Notes: generated by a model from the letters alone, not told the origin. DNA of 64,000 nucleotides from Streptomyces cyaneus (GCF_004028635.1 NZ_RQJW01000010.1:1-64000), one strand, 5' to 3'. Positions 25,608 through 35,259 are shown, counted from the stretch's first letter. Numbers and translations are program-made.

Positions 25608-26279
25608 GTGGATCACTCGAAGGAAGCACCTCGCGACGACCTCTCCGCCGTAGCAGCGCTGGACGAGCCGACACGCCGTCGGCTGTACGAGCACGTGGCG
25701 CGCAGTTCCGACCCCGTGGGCCGGGACGAGGCCGCCCAGGCCCTGGGGCTGGCGCGGCAGACGGCGGCGTTCCATCTCGACCGACTGGCCGACGAGGGGC
25801 TGCTGGACGTCGTGTACGAGCGGCGCAGCGGGCGAACGGGACCGGGTGCCGGGCGGCCGGCCAAGCTGTATCGGCGCTCGGATCGGGAAGTCGGCGTCAG
25901 CGTGCCCGCGCGGCGCTACGAACTGGCCGGGCAACTGCTGGCCGAGGCCGTGGAGGAGTCCGACACCACCGGCGAGCCGGTACGCGCGGTGTTGCACCGC
26001 AAGGCGGCCGCGCTCGGCGAGCGACTGGGCGACGAGGCGACAGCCGGAGTCGTGGACCTGCTGGAGCGGTACGGCTTCGAGCCACGCTGCGAGGGGGAGA
26101 CCGTTGTCCTCGGCAACTGCCTCTTCCATGCGCTGGCGCGAAAGCATCCTGAAACGGTGTGCGGGATGAACCTGCATCTGTTGCGCGGCGCGCTCGCCAC
26201 CTCGGGCGACACCGCCTTCCAGGCCCTCCTGGCGCCGGCGCCGGGCCGGTGCTGTGTGGTGCTCGAACCGGCCTCCTGA
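25608..26279 (+). CDS. ArsR-like HTH regulator with Cys-rich C-terminal domain
   Basis: About 223 residues. Winged helix-turn-helix at residues 15-80 (LDEPTRRRLYEHV, AQALGLARQTAAFHLDRLADEGLL). The C-terminal domain has conserved cysteines in GNCLFHALARKHPETVCGMN and a terminal GRCCVVLE, a pattern shared with SufR-like regulators that bind an iron-sulfur cluster. GTG 25608 is chosen because the likely transcript begins there; ATG 25581 is also open. It probably represses doxX and itself in response to redox or metal state. Confidence 0.8.
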   Translation: MDHSKEAPRDDLSAVAALDEPTRRRLYEHVARSSDPVGRDEAAQALGLARQTAAFHLDRLADEGLLDVVYERRSGRTGPGAGRPAKLYRRSDREVGVSVPARRYELAGQLLAEAVEESDTTGEPVRAVLHRKAAALGERLGDEATAGVVDLLERYGFEPRCEGETVVLGNCLFHALARKHPETVCGMNLHLLRGALATSGDTAFQALLAPAPGRCCVVLEPAS

Positions 26280-26306
26280 ATCCGTCCCCGGGATCGGGTG
26301 CGGCGG

Positions 26307-29300
26307 TCAGGGAGTGCGGGGCGGTGCGAGCCCGGCGCATGCCGGCAGGTCGGCGGGCAGGAGGTCGAGGACGTGGGCCCGTTCCTCGTGGCCGGGTTCG
26401 AGTTCGAGGGCGAGGCGGAGGAGGCCCAGTTGCGCCTCGGCGGGCTCGCGGGCCGCGATCAGCGTGTGGGCCGCTGCGATCCGCACGGCGACGGACACGC
26501 TCCGGTCGGTGAGTACCGATCGGAGCACCTCTTTCGCGCAGCCTCGTGCGGAGCGCCACCTCATGAGCTCGCCCGCCGCCAGGACGCGGTGGCGGGCGTG
26601 TGCCCGTCCGCCGGCAAGGACCCGGCGGCAGGCGGCCTCCGCCTCGCTCCCGACGTCGAGCCTTGTCCAGGCGCCGGCCGCGGCGAGGTGCGCTTCGGGA
26701 TCGGTCGTGTGGGGGCCGGAGAGTTCCTGGAGGACACCTCGGCCCTCGGCGCCCAGATCCTCGGCGAGCAGAGCGGCGGCCCGTGCGCGGACCTGGACGG
26801 GGCAGGCCGGGTCCGCCGCCAGAGCGCGAGCGAGGGGAATGCGGTTGAGGGCTCCGCTCGTGGGGAGGTACTCACAGACTTCGACGCGCAGTTCCGGCGG
26901 CGTGGCGTGGTCGGCGGCCAGGGCGAACCAGGGCTCGTCGAGGTTCCCGCCGACGGTCGCGGCCGCAGCGATCCGCTCCTGGAGGGGAGCCCCGGCGTCC
27001 TGGGTCCAGGACAGGAGCAGTTCCCGCACGCGGGCGGAGGCGCGTTCGTCGTGCAACACGAGCCACAGGTGCCCGAGTTGGGTGACGGCTTCCGGTTGTC
27101 GACGCGCGACGAGCTCGATCCACCGGGTGACGGCTTCGTGGGGATCGACTCCGGCGAGGGCGCCCGCCGGGACGATCACGCCCTCGTCGTCCTGGCTGAA
27201 GGCCAGGCTTTGCCACAGCGTCGGGTTGTGAGAGTAGGTGCCATAGCCTCCCAGGGTCAGATGGAGACTCAGACAGTGCATCGGGGCCGGACTCACCTGG
27301 GCCATCAGGGCTTTCCACTGCGGGTATGGGATCAGGCCCAGCAGGTCGGCGGCGGCACGGGCCCTGTCCGGCGGCTCGGCCGCGGGATCCTCCGCGACAA
27401 GGATCAGCGCCCGCCGGATGCCGGGGACGACGGTCGTCCGGTACAGCGAGGAGCCCGCGCCGAACCTCAGCAGCGAGTCCGTGGGCACGTACTCGTCGTC
27501 GATCAGCGCCTCCAGACGTCTGCGGAGCGTTGCCTCCGGAGTCAGGGCATCGGCGAGGTCGAGGAGTCTCCACAGGTGTTCGTCGGGCAGCCCGGCCTCG
27601 TCGAGGATGCGGTGCAGGATCTCGGAAGCGGCGCGCAGGTCGACTTCGGCCAGGGAGCCAAGGGCCTTGATGCGGTCGCGCATACCCGCGTGCGGATCGC
27701 CGGCGATGCGTCGCAGGAGTCCCGACGCGGTGTCGCGTTCGCCGGTGTCGAGCAGTTGCGTCGCCGCGCTCTGGCGAACGTCCGAGGGCAGGGCATCCGC
27801 CGCCGCGATCTCCGTGAGCAGATCCACGGTGCCCTTCGGGTCCACGTCGTCCAGGGCCTCCACCGCCTCGAGCCGGTCTGCCGCCCCGATGCCCGCATCC
27901 GTTGCCATGCTCCACAAAGGCGTGTGCAGTACGTCTGTGGCGCCGAGGACCAGCAGTGAGGCCACGTCGTTGAGCCGTTCGTCGACGGGGAGTGCCGGAT
28001 CGTTGCAGGCCTCGACCAGAACCTGCCGGTACCTGGTCGACTGCCCGACGTGGCGCAGGAGCCGAGGCAGGCGTGCACGGCTCCACCGGTCCCAGGGATC
28101 AGCCAGGAGACGCTCCAAGTGGTCCACGGCCACGGACGGCTGACCGAGCTGGGCGATGCGCGTCACGGCCTCGATCCGGATGTGGCCGCTCAGCTCCTCG
28201 TCCAGCGCCAGCCGCTCGGCCAGGTCGACATCGTCGATCCAGCTCAGCGCGATGTCCACGGCGTCCTCCGGCGACCGGGGGCTGTTGACGACCTGCGTGC
28301 ACACGAGTCGTACCGTCTCCGCGTTCCGGCTTCTGTGGTCAGCGGGAAGGCGCGCTGTCGCCCTGTGACGCAGATACAGGGGTGCTGAGGGGTCCTCGCA
28401 CAGTGCGGTGAGGAACTCCGGCTCCACCGGGGCCAGCACAAGGCCCTTCAGGTAGCGGGTCGTGTACGGGTCATCGGCCAGAACCGGGTTTTCGTGCACG
28501 GCCTCGGCCAGCGCGATGCGGGCCGCCTTCGGCAGGTCGGCGGGGAGGACGCGCAGCGCGTTGTCCACGTCCAGGTCGGGAAATTCCGAGGTCCGCAGCA
28601 GTGTGCAGAAGGCGGCCGTTCCGCCACGGGGATCCAGTGGCAGGAGCGCCACGGCCGCTGCCTGACGTGTCTCGGGGACCTGACCGGGATCCTTGGCCAG
28701 GGCGAGCAGACGGCGGCGTGCACCCGTGGCATCGCCAGCCCGCGCCAGCAGCGATGCCGCCGCGACCCGCAGGTTGCCCAGCAGGTCCCGGTCGTCGGCC
28801 AGTCCCGCGGCGAGGTCCGCCGCCAGTTCGGCGTCACGGCGTACATGGTGCTTCAGCGCCTCGACGCGCAGCTGGTGCGGGACGGTGGGATCGGTGACGA
28901 CACCGGCCAGGCCGGGCGCGTCGAGCACGGCGAACAGTCGGTCCAGCACCGTGCCCACATCGAGGTCGCCCACGGTGACGGGCCGACCGGACAGTTTGAT
29001 CACCGCGCGCGTGAACCGCCCCGTCAGCTCCTCGTCCGTCACCAGTTCGTCGCTCAGGATCGTCGCGCACAGCAGCAGGTCGCGCCAGCCGCCGCCGTCC
29101 ACCACGGTGCGCAGGAACTCCTCCAGGGGCATGCCCTGCTCGTGCCAGCGGGCGGCCATGAACAGCACCAGATTGGGGCGTTCGGCCGCGATCGCCTCGC
29201 GTACGGTCCTCAGTGCCTCCGGGTCCCTCGGGTTGAGACGGTCCGCGAGGGATTGTCCGGCCAGGTACTCCTGAACGGTGTGGTGGAGGAAGTGCAGGTC

Positions 29301-31073
29301 CTCGCCGTGATGCCGCACCAGCCCGGTGAAGGTGAGGGCGCCGAGGACGGTCTCCCGGTCGGGGTACGAGTCCGGGAACCGCTCGGCGAGCAGGTCCCGC
29401 ACCTGGTCGAGCAGGGGACGCTGGTCACCGATCTGCCGCGCTTCGGCCGCCGGGTACAGCACGTCGTGCACCCGCTCCAGCAGGGCCGGGGTGATGCCGT
29501 GGCCGCCCGGGCCGCCGCGCCGCAGGCGTGCCGAGCCCTTCTCGCGCAGGATGCCGATGAACCGTGCGTACAGCTCGGCGGGGTTGCGGGGCAGCTCGTG
29601 CAGGGCGGCGACCACGCAGATCATCGTCAAGTAGAGCGGGTTGCGGGCGACTTCGGCGAGGCGGCCGCGGCGCAGGACCTCCGTCAGTTCCGTCGCCCGC
29701 CGCCCGGCATCCGGCACGTCCAGTGCCGTGAACCATGCGCGGGCGACGCCCTTGATCTCCGGGTCGCCGAATTCCATCAGCGCATAGCGGTCCAGCGCAC
29801 TCAGCCGGTTCATCTCGGCGGTGACCAGCGAGCGGCTGGCGACGACGAAGCGCAGATACGGTTCGGGTGCCCAGTTCTGGATCAGCCGGATGACCTTGCC
29901 GCGCTCCTCCGGGTCCAGGATCTCGTCGAGCCCGTCGACGCAGACCAGCCAGTCCACCGAGGGGAGGGGGCCTGCTTCGAAGAACGCCGGCGGCAGCGAG
30001 CGCCGCAGCCCGGGCAGATCACGTTCGACCGCCCGGGCCAGCGCCTCCGGGAAGGGACGGCCCAGCAGCTGCTCGGCGGCGACACGCACGGGTACGTACG
30101 AGGGTGCCCGTGCCGGGTCCGTCAGCCAGGCCGAGGCCGCGGTGCAGGTCAGCCGGCGCAGCAGGCTCGACTTGCCCGTGCCGGCGCCGCCGGTGAACAG
30201 CACGTGGCGGCTGTCGGAGAGGACGTCCCCGGCGGCGGGCCGCCCCCGGCCCGGGCGACGGGAGTCACGTCCCGGGAAAGCCGTGTCGTCGGCCGCTTCG
30301 TCCATGGGCGACAACTCCTGGCGGACGTACACCGTGGACAGCGGAACGTCCTGCGTGTCGGCCAGCAGGGCGGCGTACGGATGCTCGTCGGCGGTGTCGC
30401 GTGCGGCTGCGAGGTAGTCGCGCAGGCGGGCACCGGGGTGCTGGAACTCCCCGGCCCGCAACTGCTCGTCGGTGAGCGCGTCCAGCCAGGACAAGGGCGG
30501 TGCCGGGGCCGGGCAGCGGGCCAGGATCTCGGAGAGCGGGACCATGTGCGTGCTGCCCGACTTGTTGGAGCGCGCGAGCATCCCGCACACCCCGCCGGTG
30601 CGCTGGTTGACCACCGGACTGCCGCTGAAGCCTTCGCCGACCGGCGTGCCGTAGCCACGCGGCATCGGCATGGGGTCGTCGTGGGCCAGCCGGGAGTCGC
30701 CCTGGTACTCCAGGGCGGCCCACTGGCCCGCGCGGTAGTCGCCGCGCGGATGCCCGTAGACCCACATGCGGTCGCCGAGCGAGGCGTGAGGGGCCGTCAG
30801 CACGTGCGGCGGCGAGGGCGTCGGAGCGTCGAAGCGCAGGAACGCGATGTCCAGGCCGTTCGCCGCGCGATGCAGTGACTCCTCGGACACCGTCAGGGTG
30901 AGTTCGACCCGCGTCGCCACGATCCGCCCCCGTACCTCGCCCGCCCCGGCGACGACGTGCGCGCAGGTGACCACGGTTCCGGGGGCGAGGACGAAGCCCG
31001 TACCACCGCCGCTGCCTCCCGGGAGGTCCAGGGCGACGGTGGCGGCCTCCAGCAGTCCTCGCCAGTGGTCCAC
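26307..31073 (-). CDS. Trypsin-like protease / NACHT ATPase / HEAT-like repeat NLR protein
   Basis: 1588 residues, a STAND NTPase of the bacterial NLR kind. Residues ~10-185 are a trypsin/HtrA-fold protease with triad H39 (TCAH), D75 (GLDIAFL) and S150 (GFSGSP). Residues ~285-560 are a NACHT module: Walker A GGAGTGKSS at 295-303 and Walker B DGLDE at 380-384, then the winged-helix region ending in FLHHTVQEYLAG. From ~610 to the end are many ~35-residue helical repeats resembling HEAT/TPR-like superstructures, which in this class act as the sensor. GTG 31073 lies two bases after the upstream Trypco1 stop; the frame stays open to 31133. Known family logic: NTP-dependent conflict/antiphage signalling with the protease as effector or relay. 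Which phage or signal it senses cannot be read. Confidence 0.85.
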   Translation of the reverse strand: MDHWRGLLEAATVALDLPGGSGGGTGFVLAPGTVVTCAHVVAGAGEVRGRIVATRVELTLTVSEESLHRAANGLDIAFLRFDAPTPSPPHVLTAPHASLGDRMWVYGHPRGDYRAGQWAALEYQGDSRLAHDDPMPMPRGYGTPVGEGFSGSPVVNQRTGGVCGMLARSNKSGSTHMVPLSEILARCPAPAPPLSWLDALTDEQLRAGEFQHPGARLRDYLAAARDTADEHPYAALLADTQDVPLSTVYVRQELSPMDEAADDTAFPGRDSRRPGRGRPAAGDVLSDSRHVLFTGGAGTGKSSLLRRLTCTAASAWLTDPARAPSYVPVRVAAEQLLGRPFPEALARAVERDLPGLRRSLPPAFFEAGPLPSVDWLVCVDGLDEILDPEERGKVIRLIQNWAPEPYLRFVVASRSLVTAEMNRLSALDRYALMEFGDPEIKGVARAWFTALDVPDAGRRATELTEVLRRGRLAEVARNPLYLTMICVVAALHELPRNPAELYARFIGILREKGSARLRRGGPGGHGITPALLERVHDVLYPAAEARQIGDQRPLLDQVRDLLAERFPDSYPDRETVLGALTFTGLVRHHGEDLHFLHHTVQEYLAGQSLADRLNPRDPEALRTVREAIAAERPNLVLFMAARWHEQGMPLEEFLRTVVDGGGWRDLLLCATILSDELVTDEELTGRFTRAVIKLSGRPVTVGDLDVGTVLDRLFAVLDAPGLAGVVTDPTVPHQLRVEALKHHVRRDAELAADLAAGLADDRDLLGNLRVAAASLLARAGDATGARRRLLALAKDPGQVPETRQAAAVALLPLDPRGGTAAFCTLLRTSEFPDLDVDNALRVLPADLPKAARIALAEAVHENPVLADDPYTTRYLKGLVLAPVEPEFLTALCEDPSAPLYLRHRATARLPADHRSRNAETVRLVCTQVVNSPRSPEDAVDIALSWIDDVDLAERLALDEELSGHIRIEAVTRIAQLGQPSVAVDHLERLLADPWDRWSRARLPRLLRHVGQSTRYRQVLVEACNDPALPVDERLNDVASLLVLGATDVLHTPLWSMATDAGIGAADRLEAVEALDDVDPKGTVDLLTEIAAADALPSDVRQSAATQLLDTGERDTASGLLRRIAGDPHAGMRDRIKALGSLAEVDLRAASEILHRILDEAGLPDEHLWRLLDLADALTPEATLRRRLEALIDDEYVPTDSLLRFGAGSSLYRTTVVPGIRRALILVAEDPAAEPPDRARAAADLLGLIPYPQWKALMAQVSPAPMHCLSLHLTLGGYGTYSHNPTLWQSLAFSQDDEGVIVPAGALAGVDPHEAVTRWIELVARRQPEAVTQLGHLWLVLHDERASARVRELLLSWTQDAGAPLQERIAAAATVGGNLDEPWFALAADHATPPELRVEVCEYLPTSGALNRIPLARALAADPACPVQVRARAAALLAEDLGAEGRGVLQELSGPHTTDPEAHLAAAGAWTRLDVGSEAEAACRRVLAGGRAHARHRVLAAGELMRWRSARGCAKEVLRSVLTDRSVSVAVRIAAAHTLIAAREPAEAQLGLLRLALELEPGHEERAHVLDLLPADLPACAGLAPPRTP

Positions 31074-31075
31074 GC

Positions 31076-31468
31076 CTACGCCTGCGGAGACTCCCCGGTC
31101 TGCGGAGTGGTCCACTCCAGCGTCACCTTCCACGCCGACTTCGAGGAAGCCTTGCCGACCACGGCCAGCAACTGGCCGGTGTCGAGGGAGACGTCGCAGC
31201 CGAACTCGACCGTCGCCTTGGACGCGCCGGTCTGCTGAAGCCGCGTGCCCATCGCCCGCGCCACGGCGGTCAGGCTGTCGAGTACGGGCTCCAGACGCGG
31301 GGCCCGCCAGCCGATCTCCTGCTCCTCGGCCAGGCCGACGCCCGTCTGCGGGCCGGCCGGGCCGACGGAGACGAGGATCTTCTGCCCGTCCACCTCGACC
31401 GGGACCGTCACGTCCGTTTCCTCGCCCAAGTCCCCTTGCCCTTCTGCGTGATGGGACGGACTGCTCAT
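31076..31468 (-). CDS. Trypsin-co-occurring domain protein (Trypco1 / CU044_2847-like)
   Basis: 130 residues: acidic N-terminus, a beta-hairpin core (VTVPVEVDGQKILVSVG), a central helix (LEPVLDSLTAVARAMGTRL) and a C-terminal beta pair (ASKATVEFGCDVSLDTG, WKVTLEWT). This is the pattern of Trypco1, a domain described as a partner of trypsin-fused NTPases in predicted conflict systems. It is encoded immediately upstream of, and on the same strand as, the trypsin-NACHT gene, essentially abutting it. Its biochemical role is unknown; it might be substrate, inhibitor or sensor for the protease. ATG 31468 is a reasonable start although the ribosome site is weak. Confidence 0.75.
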   Translation of the reverse strand: MSSPSHHAEGQGDLGEETDVTVPVEVDGQKILVSVGPAGPQTGVGLAEEQEIGWRAPRLEPVLDSLTAVARAMGTRLQQTGASKATVEFGCDVSLDTGQLLAVVGKASSKSAWKVTLEWTTPQTGESPQA

Positions 31469-31596
31469 CGTAGCGGCCGTACTTCGCTCGCCTGCCGCGT
31501 GCTGCCCGGCTCGATCAACCGTGGAGTTCGGGGGGTACCGGTCGGGGCTCTGAAATTCGGTTGACCGGCGCGGGCCGGCGCGGGCTGGATAGGGCA

Positions 31597-32718
31597 ATGG
31601 CCGACATTCAGGGCTCCTACGACGACTTGTTCACCGCCGTGCCGAACGCGCTGGCCGCCACGCTGGACGCCGGGGACGCCGGCGGCTCCGTCGCGGTCTT
31701 CGTCGACGGCGAGCCGGTGGTGGACGTGTGGGGCGGCTTCGCGGACGCGGGCCGCACGATCCCGTGGGAGCGCGACACGATCGTCAACGTCTGGTCCGTC
31801 ACCAAGACGATGACGGCGCTGTGCGCCCTCGTCCTCGCCGACCGTGGCGAACTCGATCTCACCGCGCCGGTCTCCCGCTACTGGCCGGAGTTCGGCGCGG
31901 CGGGCAAGGAGAAGGTGCTCGTACGGCATCTGCTCGCGCACACCGCCGGCCTGCCCGACTGGGACGCGCAGGCCGAGGACCTCTACGACTGGCCCTCCGC
32001 CACCGCCCGCCTCGCCGCACGAGCCCCTCGATGGGAGCCGGGCACGGCGGCCGGATACCACTCGCTCACCCAGGGATTCCTCGTCGGCGAGGTCGTACGC
32101 CGTGTCACCGGCCGCAGCGTGGGCGAATTCCTCGCCGAAGAGGTGACCGGGCCGCTGGGCGCGGACTTCCACATCGGGCTGTCGGCCGAGCACGACCACC
32201 GGGTCGCCCGGACGATCCCGCCGACGGGGCAGGGCGAGGACTATGCGGCGAGTGCGCCCGGCAACCCGGCGGGCTCAGAGGCGGGGAACGGCGTGCGCGT
32301 CCGGGACGGAAACAGCGTGGCCTGGCGCCGCGCGCAGATCCCCGCGGCGAGCGGCTTCGGCAACGCCCGCTCGGTGGCCCTCGTGCAGTCCCTTCTGGCC
32401 TGCGGGGGAGAGGTGCACGGGGTGCGGCTGCTGTCCCGGGCCGGCTGCGACCGCGCGTGCGAGGAACAGTTCGACGGCGACGACCGCGTCCTGGGCATGC
32501 CCATGCGGTGGGGCCTGGGGTACGGCCTGTTCGGCAGCGCCTACGGCTGGGGCGGCTGGGGCGGATCCCTGGTGATGATCGAGCCCGACAGCCGGATGGT
32601 GGTGGCGTATGTGACGCAGCAGATGCGCGAACCCGCGGAGGACACACGGGGGATGGAGATCGTGACGGCCGCCTACGAGGGGCTTCAGGGCCTGCGCGTG
32701 GAGAGAGCGTCGTCATGA
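31597..32718 (+). CDS. Beta-lactamase-fold serine hydrolase (EstB-like esterase)
   Basis: 373 residues of the class C beta-lactamase / esterase superfamily. SxxK is present as S67-V-T-K70 (WSVTKTM) and the tyrosine motif as Y154-H-S, instead of YxN. HLLAHTAGLPDW and WGGSLVMIEP are typical. No signal peptide, so cytosolic esterase rather than antibiotic resistance is likely. ATG 31597 has GGATAGGG upstream; an earlier ATG/GTG frame lacks one. It is divergent from the Trypco1 gene and convergent with the LacI gene. Confidence 0.85.
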   Translation: MADIQGSYDDLFTAVPNALAATLDAGDAGGSVAVFVDGEPVVDVWGGFADAGRTIPWERDTIVNVWSVTKTMTALCALVLADRGELDLTAPVSRYWPEFGAAGKEKVLVRHLLAHTAGLPDWDAQAEDLYDWPSATARLAARAPRWEPGTAAGYHSLTQGFLVGEVVRRVTGRSVGEFLAEEVTGPLGADFHIGLSAEHDHRVARTIPPTGQGEDYAASAPGNPAGSEAGNGVRVRDGNSVAWRRAQIPAASGFGNARSVALVQSLLACGGEVHGVRLLSRAGCDRACEEQFDGDDRVLGMPMRWGLGYGLFGSAYGWGGWGGSLVMIEPDSRMVVAYVTQQMREPAEDTRGMEIVTAAYEGLQGLRVERASS

Positions 32719-32739
32719 CGTACCCGGAAGAACTGGTGG

Positions 32740-33786
32740 TCACGCGCCCCGCACAACCCCGGTACTGCCCCGCTCGATCAACCGCGGCACCGGCACCCGC
32801 ACCGCCCGTGCCGACCCCCCGTCCACGAGGGCGGTCAGCTCACGCGCTGCCGTACGGCCGAACTCCACGCTGTCCCGGGACAACGCGGACAGCCACGGCT
32901 TGACCATGCGGCACAGCGCGGAGTCCTCCCAGGACACCACCGAGACGTCCGCCGGTACGGAGAAGCCGAGTTCGGCCGCGGCGGCCGCCCCGGCGACGGC
33001 CATCACGTCGTTGTCGTAGATCAGGGCGGTCGGGGGTGTGGGGCCCTCCAGGACCCGGCGGGTGACCGCCGCGCCCTCGGCGTCCGAGTAGTCGGTGGTC
33101 ACGGACTCCACCTCGGTCAGACCGCGGCGGCCGGCCTCGGCACGCAGGGTGCGGATCCGGCGTTCGGTGTGGGCGAGCCCGGGCAGGCCGGCGATGTGGA
33201 CGATCCGCCGATGGCCGAGGGCGTGCAGGCCGTCCACCACGGAGGCCATCGCGCCCGCGTCGTCGGCCCAGACGGTCGAGAGGCCCAGGTGGCGTTCGTC
33301 GGGTGGGCCACCGATCACCACGGCGGGCAGGCCGAGTTCGTCGAGGAGGTCGGGGCGCGGGTCGTCGGTGCGGGGGTCGACCACGAGGACCCCGTCCACC
33401 CGGTGTTCGGCCCACCAGCGCCGGTACACCGCGCACTCGTCGGCGATGTCCTCGGCCATCTGGAAGAGCAGCCCGAGGTGGCGCTCGGCCAGCACCTCCT
33501 GGATGCCCGAGACGAGTTGGAGGAAGAAGGAGTCCACCCCGAGGGTGTCCGCGGGCCGCGCCAGCACGAGGCCGACCGTCGCCGCGCCCTCCCCGGACAG
33601 CGCCCGGGCCGCCGTACTGGGCCGCCAGCCCAACTGCTCGGCGACCCGGCGGACCCGGTCGCGGGTGACGTCGGAGACGCCGGGCCGGCCGTTCAGCGCG
33701 AAGGAGACGGCGCTCTGGGATACACCGGCGTGCCGGGCGATGTCCTTCATGGTGGGCCGGCGAGCCGGTGAGCGCTTGCCCGACAC
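32740..33786 (-). CDS. LacI-family transcriptional regulator
   Basis: 348 residues. LacI helix-turn-helix at about 13-60 (MKDIARHAGVSQSAVSFALNG), then a periplasmic-binding-like sensor domain. GTG start with AAAGGGGA upstream. It is divergent from the ABC importer operon, and three copies of a CTAAT...ATTAG-type palindrome lie between them, so it almost certainly controls importer and glycosidase genes. The effector is presumably a mannose-containing oligosaccharide or its product, inferred from neighbours. Confidence 0.92.
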   Translation of the reverse strand: MSGKRSPARRPTMKDIARHAGVSQSAVSFALNGRPGVSDVTRDRVRRVAEQLGWRPSTAARALSGEGAATVGLVLARPADTLGVDSFFLQLVSGIQEVLAERHLGLLFQMAEDIADECAVYRRWWAEHRVDGVLVVDPRTDDPRPDLLDELGLPAVVIGGPPDERHLGLSTVWADDAGAMASVVDGLHALGHRRIVHIAGLPGLAHTERRIRTLRAEAGRRGLTEVESVTTDYSDAEGAAVTRRVLEGPTPPTALIYDNDVMAVAGAAAAAELGFSVPADVSVVSWEDSALCRMVKPWLSALSRDSVEFGRTAARELTALVDGGSARAVRVPVPRLIERGSTGVVRGA

Positions 33787-33828
33787 GGTGTTTCCCCTTT
33801 CGCCGAGGCATGACCGCGCCCACTATCA

Positions 33829-33882
33829 CTAATGCGGTTCAGCTCAGTCAACCTAATGCGTATTAGCCACTAATGAAATTAG
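33829..33882. promoter_or_regulatory. Three LacI-type operators
   Basis: CTAATGCGGTTCAG (33829-33842), CTAATGCGTATTAG (33853-33866) and CTAATGAAATTAG (33870-33882). The second and third have perfect CTAAT/ATTAG arms with 4- and 3-base centres; the first has a degenerate right arm. They lie between the divergent LacI gene and the importer operon. Confidence 0.78.
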
Positions 33883-33969
33883 CGCCGCAGGACCCGTTGA
33901 CGTGCTCGAGGAGGGGCGGGCAAGGTCTGCCTCGTTCCCCAACCCCGCCGCGAAGGAGGCCGGTTCACC

Positions 33970-35259
33970 GTGCCCATTTCCCGCAGAGCCCTTGCCGCCG
34001 CTGCCATCTGTGTCGTCCTGCCGCTGAGCGCCTGCGGCTCGGGCGGGGACGGCGGCGGATCGACCGACGCCTCCGGCAAGATCGAGGGCGACATCACCTT
34101 CCAGACCTGGAATCTCCGCGCCAACTTCAAGCCCTACTTCGAGGGCCTGATCGCCGATTTCGAGAAGAAGTACCCCGGCACCGACGTGAAGTGGATCGAC
34201 CAGCCCGCCGAGGGCTACGCCGACAAGATCAGCGCCGATGCCGCAGGCGGCACGCTCCCGGACGTCGTCAACGTCTCGCCCGACCTGGTCGCCCCGCTCG
34301 CCAAGGCCGGCCTCGCGCTCGACCTCGACAAGGCGGCGTCCCAGTACAAGAAGGAGTATCTGGAGGGGGCTTGGGCCAGCCACCGGATACCGGGCACGGC
34401 CGGCACGTACGCCTTCCCCTGGTACCTCAACACCGGCCCGCTCTTCTACAACAAGTCCCTCTTCAGCAAGGCGGGACTCGACCCCGACCAGCCGCCGAAG
34501 ACGTACGACGAAGTCTTCGCCGCCGCGCTGAAGATGGCGAAGGAGACCGACGGCAAGGTCGCCACCCTCGCCAACGTGCCCACCATCGAGGACTTCGGCC
34601 GCTACGGCGTCGAGCTCATGAACAAGGAGGGCACCGCCTTCTCCTTCAACGATGCCAAGGGGGTCGAACTCCTCACCAAGTACAAGGAGCTGTACGACGC
34701 CAAGGCCCTCGACCCGCAGGCGCTGACCGCCACCCCCGAGTCGTCCGGCAAGAAGTTCCTCACCGGGGCCGTCGCCATGAACCCCGGCAGCGCACTGGAC
34801 CTCGGCAACTTCAAGAAGCAGGCGCCCAACCTGTACAAGAACATCGGGATCACCGATCAGATCACCAGCACCGGTCACGTCAACATGTATGTGATGGGCG
34901 TGATGGTCAACGCGCAGACGAAGCGTGCGCCCGCCGCGGTCGCGTTCGCCCACTACGTCACCGACGCCGAGCACCAGATGTCGTTCGCCAAGCAGGTCGC
35001 CATCTTCCCCAGCACCGCCGGCTCGCTCGACGACCCCTACTTCACCAAGGAGGACGGGACGGATGAGACGCGGGTGCGTATCGCCGCCGCCAAGTCGCTG
35101 AAGAACGCGGTCAACTACACGCCCGTGCTGTTCAGCGAGCAGATGAAGACCGAGCTGCGCAACGAGGTCGCCAAGGCGTTGCAGGGCAAGGAGAGTCCGA
35201 AGCAAGCTCTTGACAACGCTGTCGAGGCCTGCGACCGGCTCCTTCAGCAGCAGGGCTGA
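33970..35259 (+). CDS. ABC sugar importer, substrate-binding lipoprotein
   Basis: 429 residues. Lipobox LSAC with Cys22, then a long family-1-type solute-binding protein (ITFQTWNL, WKLNTG-like region FPWYLNTGPLFYNKSLF). Membrane-tethered outside, captures an oligosaccharide and delivers it to the two permeases that follow. GTG with GAAGGAGG upstream. The operon lacks an ATPase; in Streptomyces a shared MsiK-type ATPase usually energises such importers. Ligand inferred to be a mannose-rich N-glycan fragment from the glycosidases downstream. Confidence 0.9.
   Translation: MPISRRALAAAAICVVLPLSACGSGGDGGGSTDASGKIEGDITFQTWNLRANFKPYFEGLIADFEKKYPGTDVKWIDQPAEGYADKISADAAGGTLPDVVNVSPDLVAPLAKAGLALDLDKAASQYKKEYLEGAWASHRIPGTAGTYAFPWYLNTGPLFYNKSLFSKAGLDPDQPPKTYDEVFAAALKMAKETDGKVATLANVPTIEDFGRYGVELMNKEGTAFSFNDAKGVELLTKYKELYDAKALDPQALTATPESSGKKFLTGAVAMNPGSALDLGNFKKQAPNLYKNIGITDQITSTGHVNMYVMGVMVNAQTKRAPAAVAFAHYVTDAEHQMSFAKQVAIFPSTAGSLDDPYFTKEDGTDETRVRIAAAKSLKNAVNYTPVLFSEQMKTELRNEVAKALQGKESPKQALDNAVEACDRLLQQQG

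Noticed and set aside
31597..32718. Beta-lactamase resistance gene
   Set aside because: SxxK is present but there is no signal peptide and the YxN is changed; esterase-like reading fits better.
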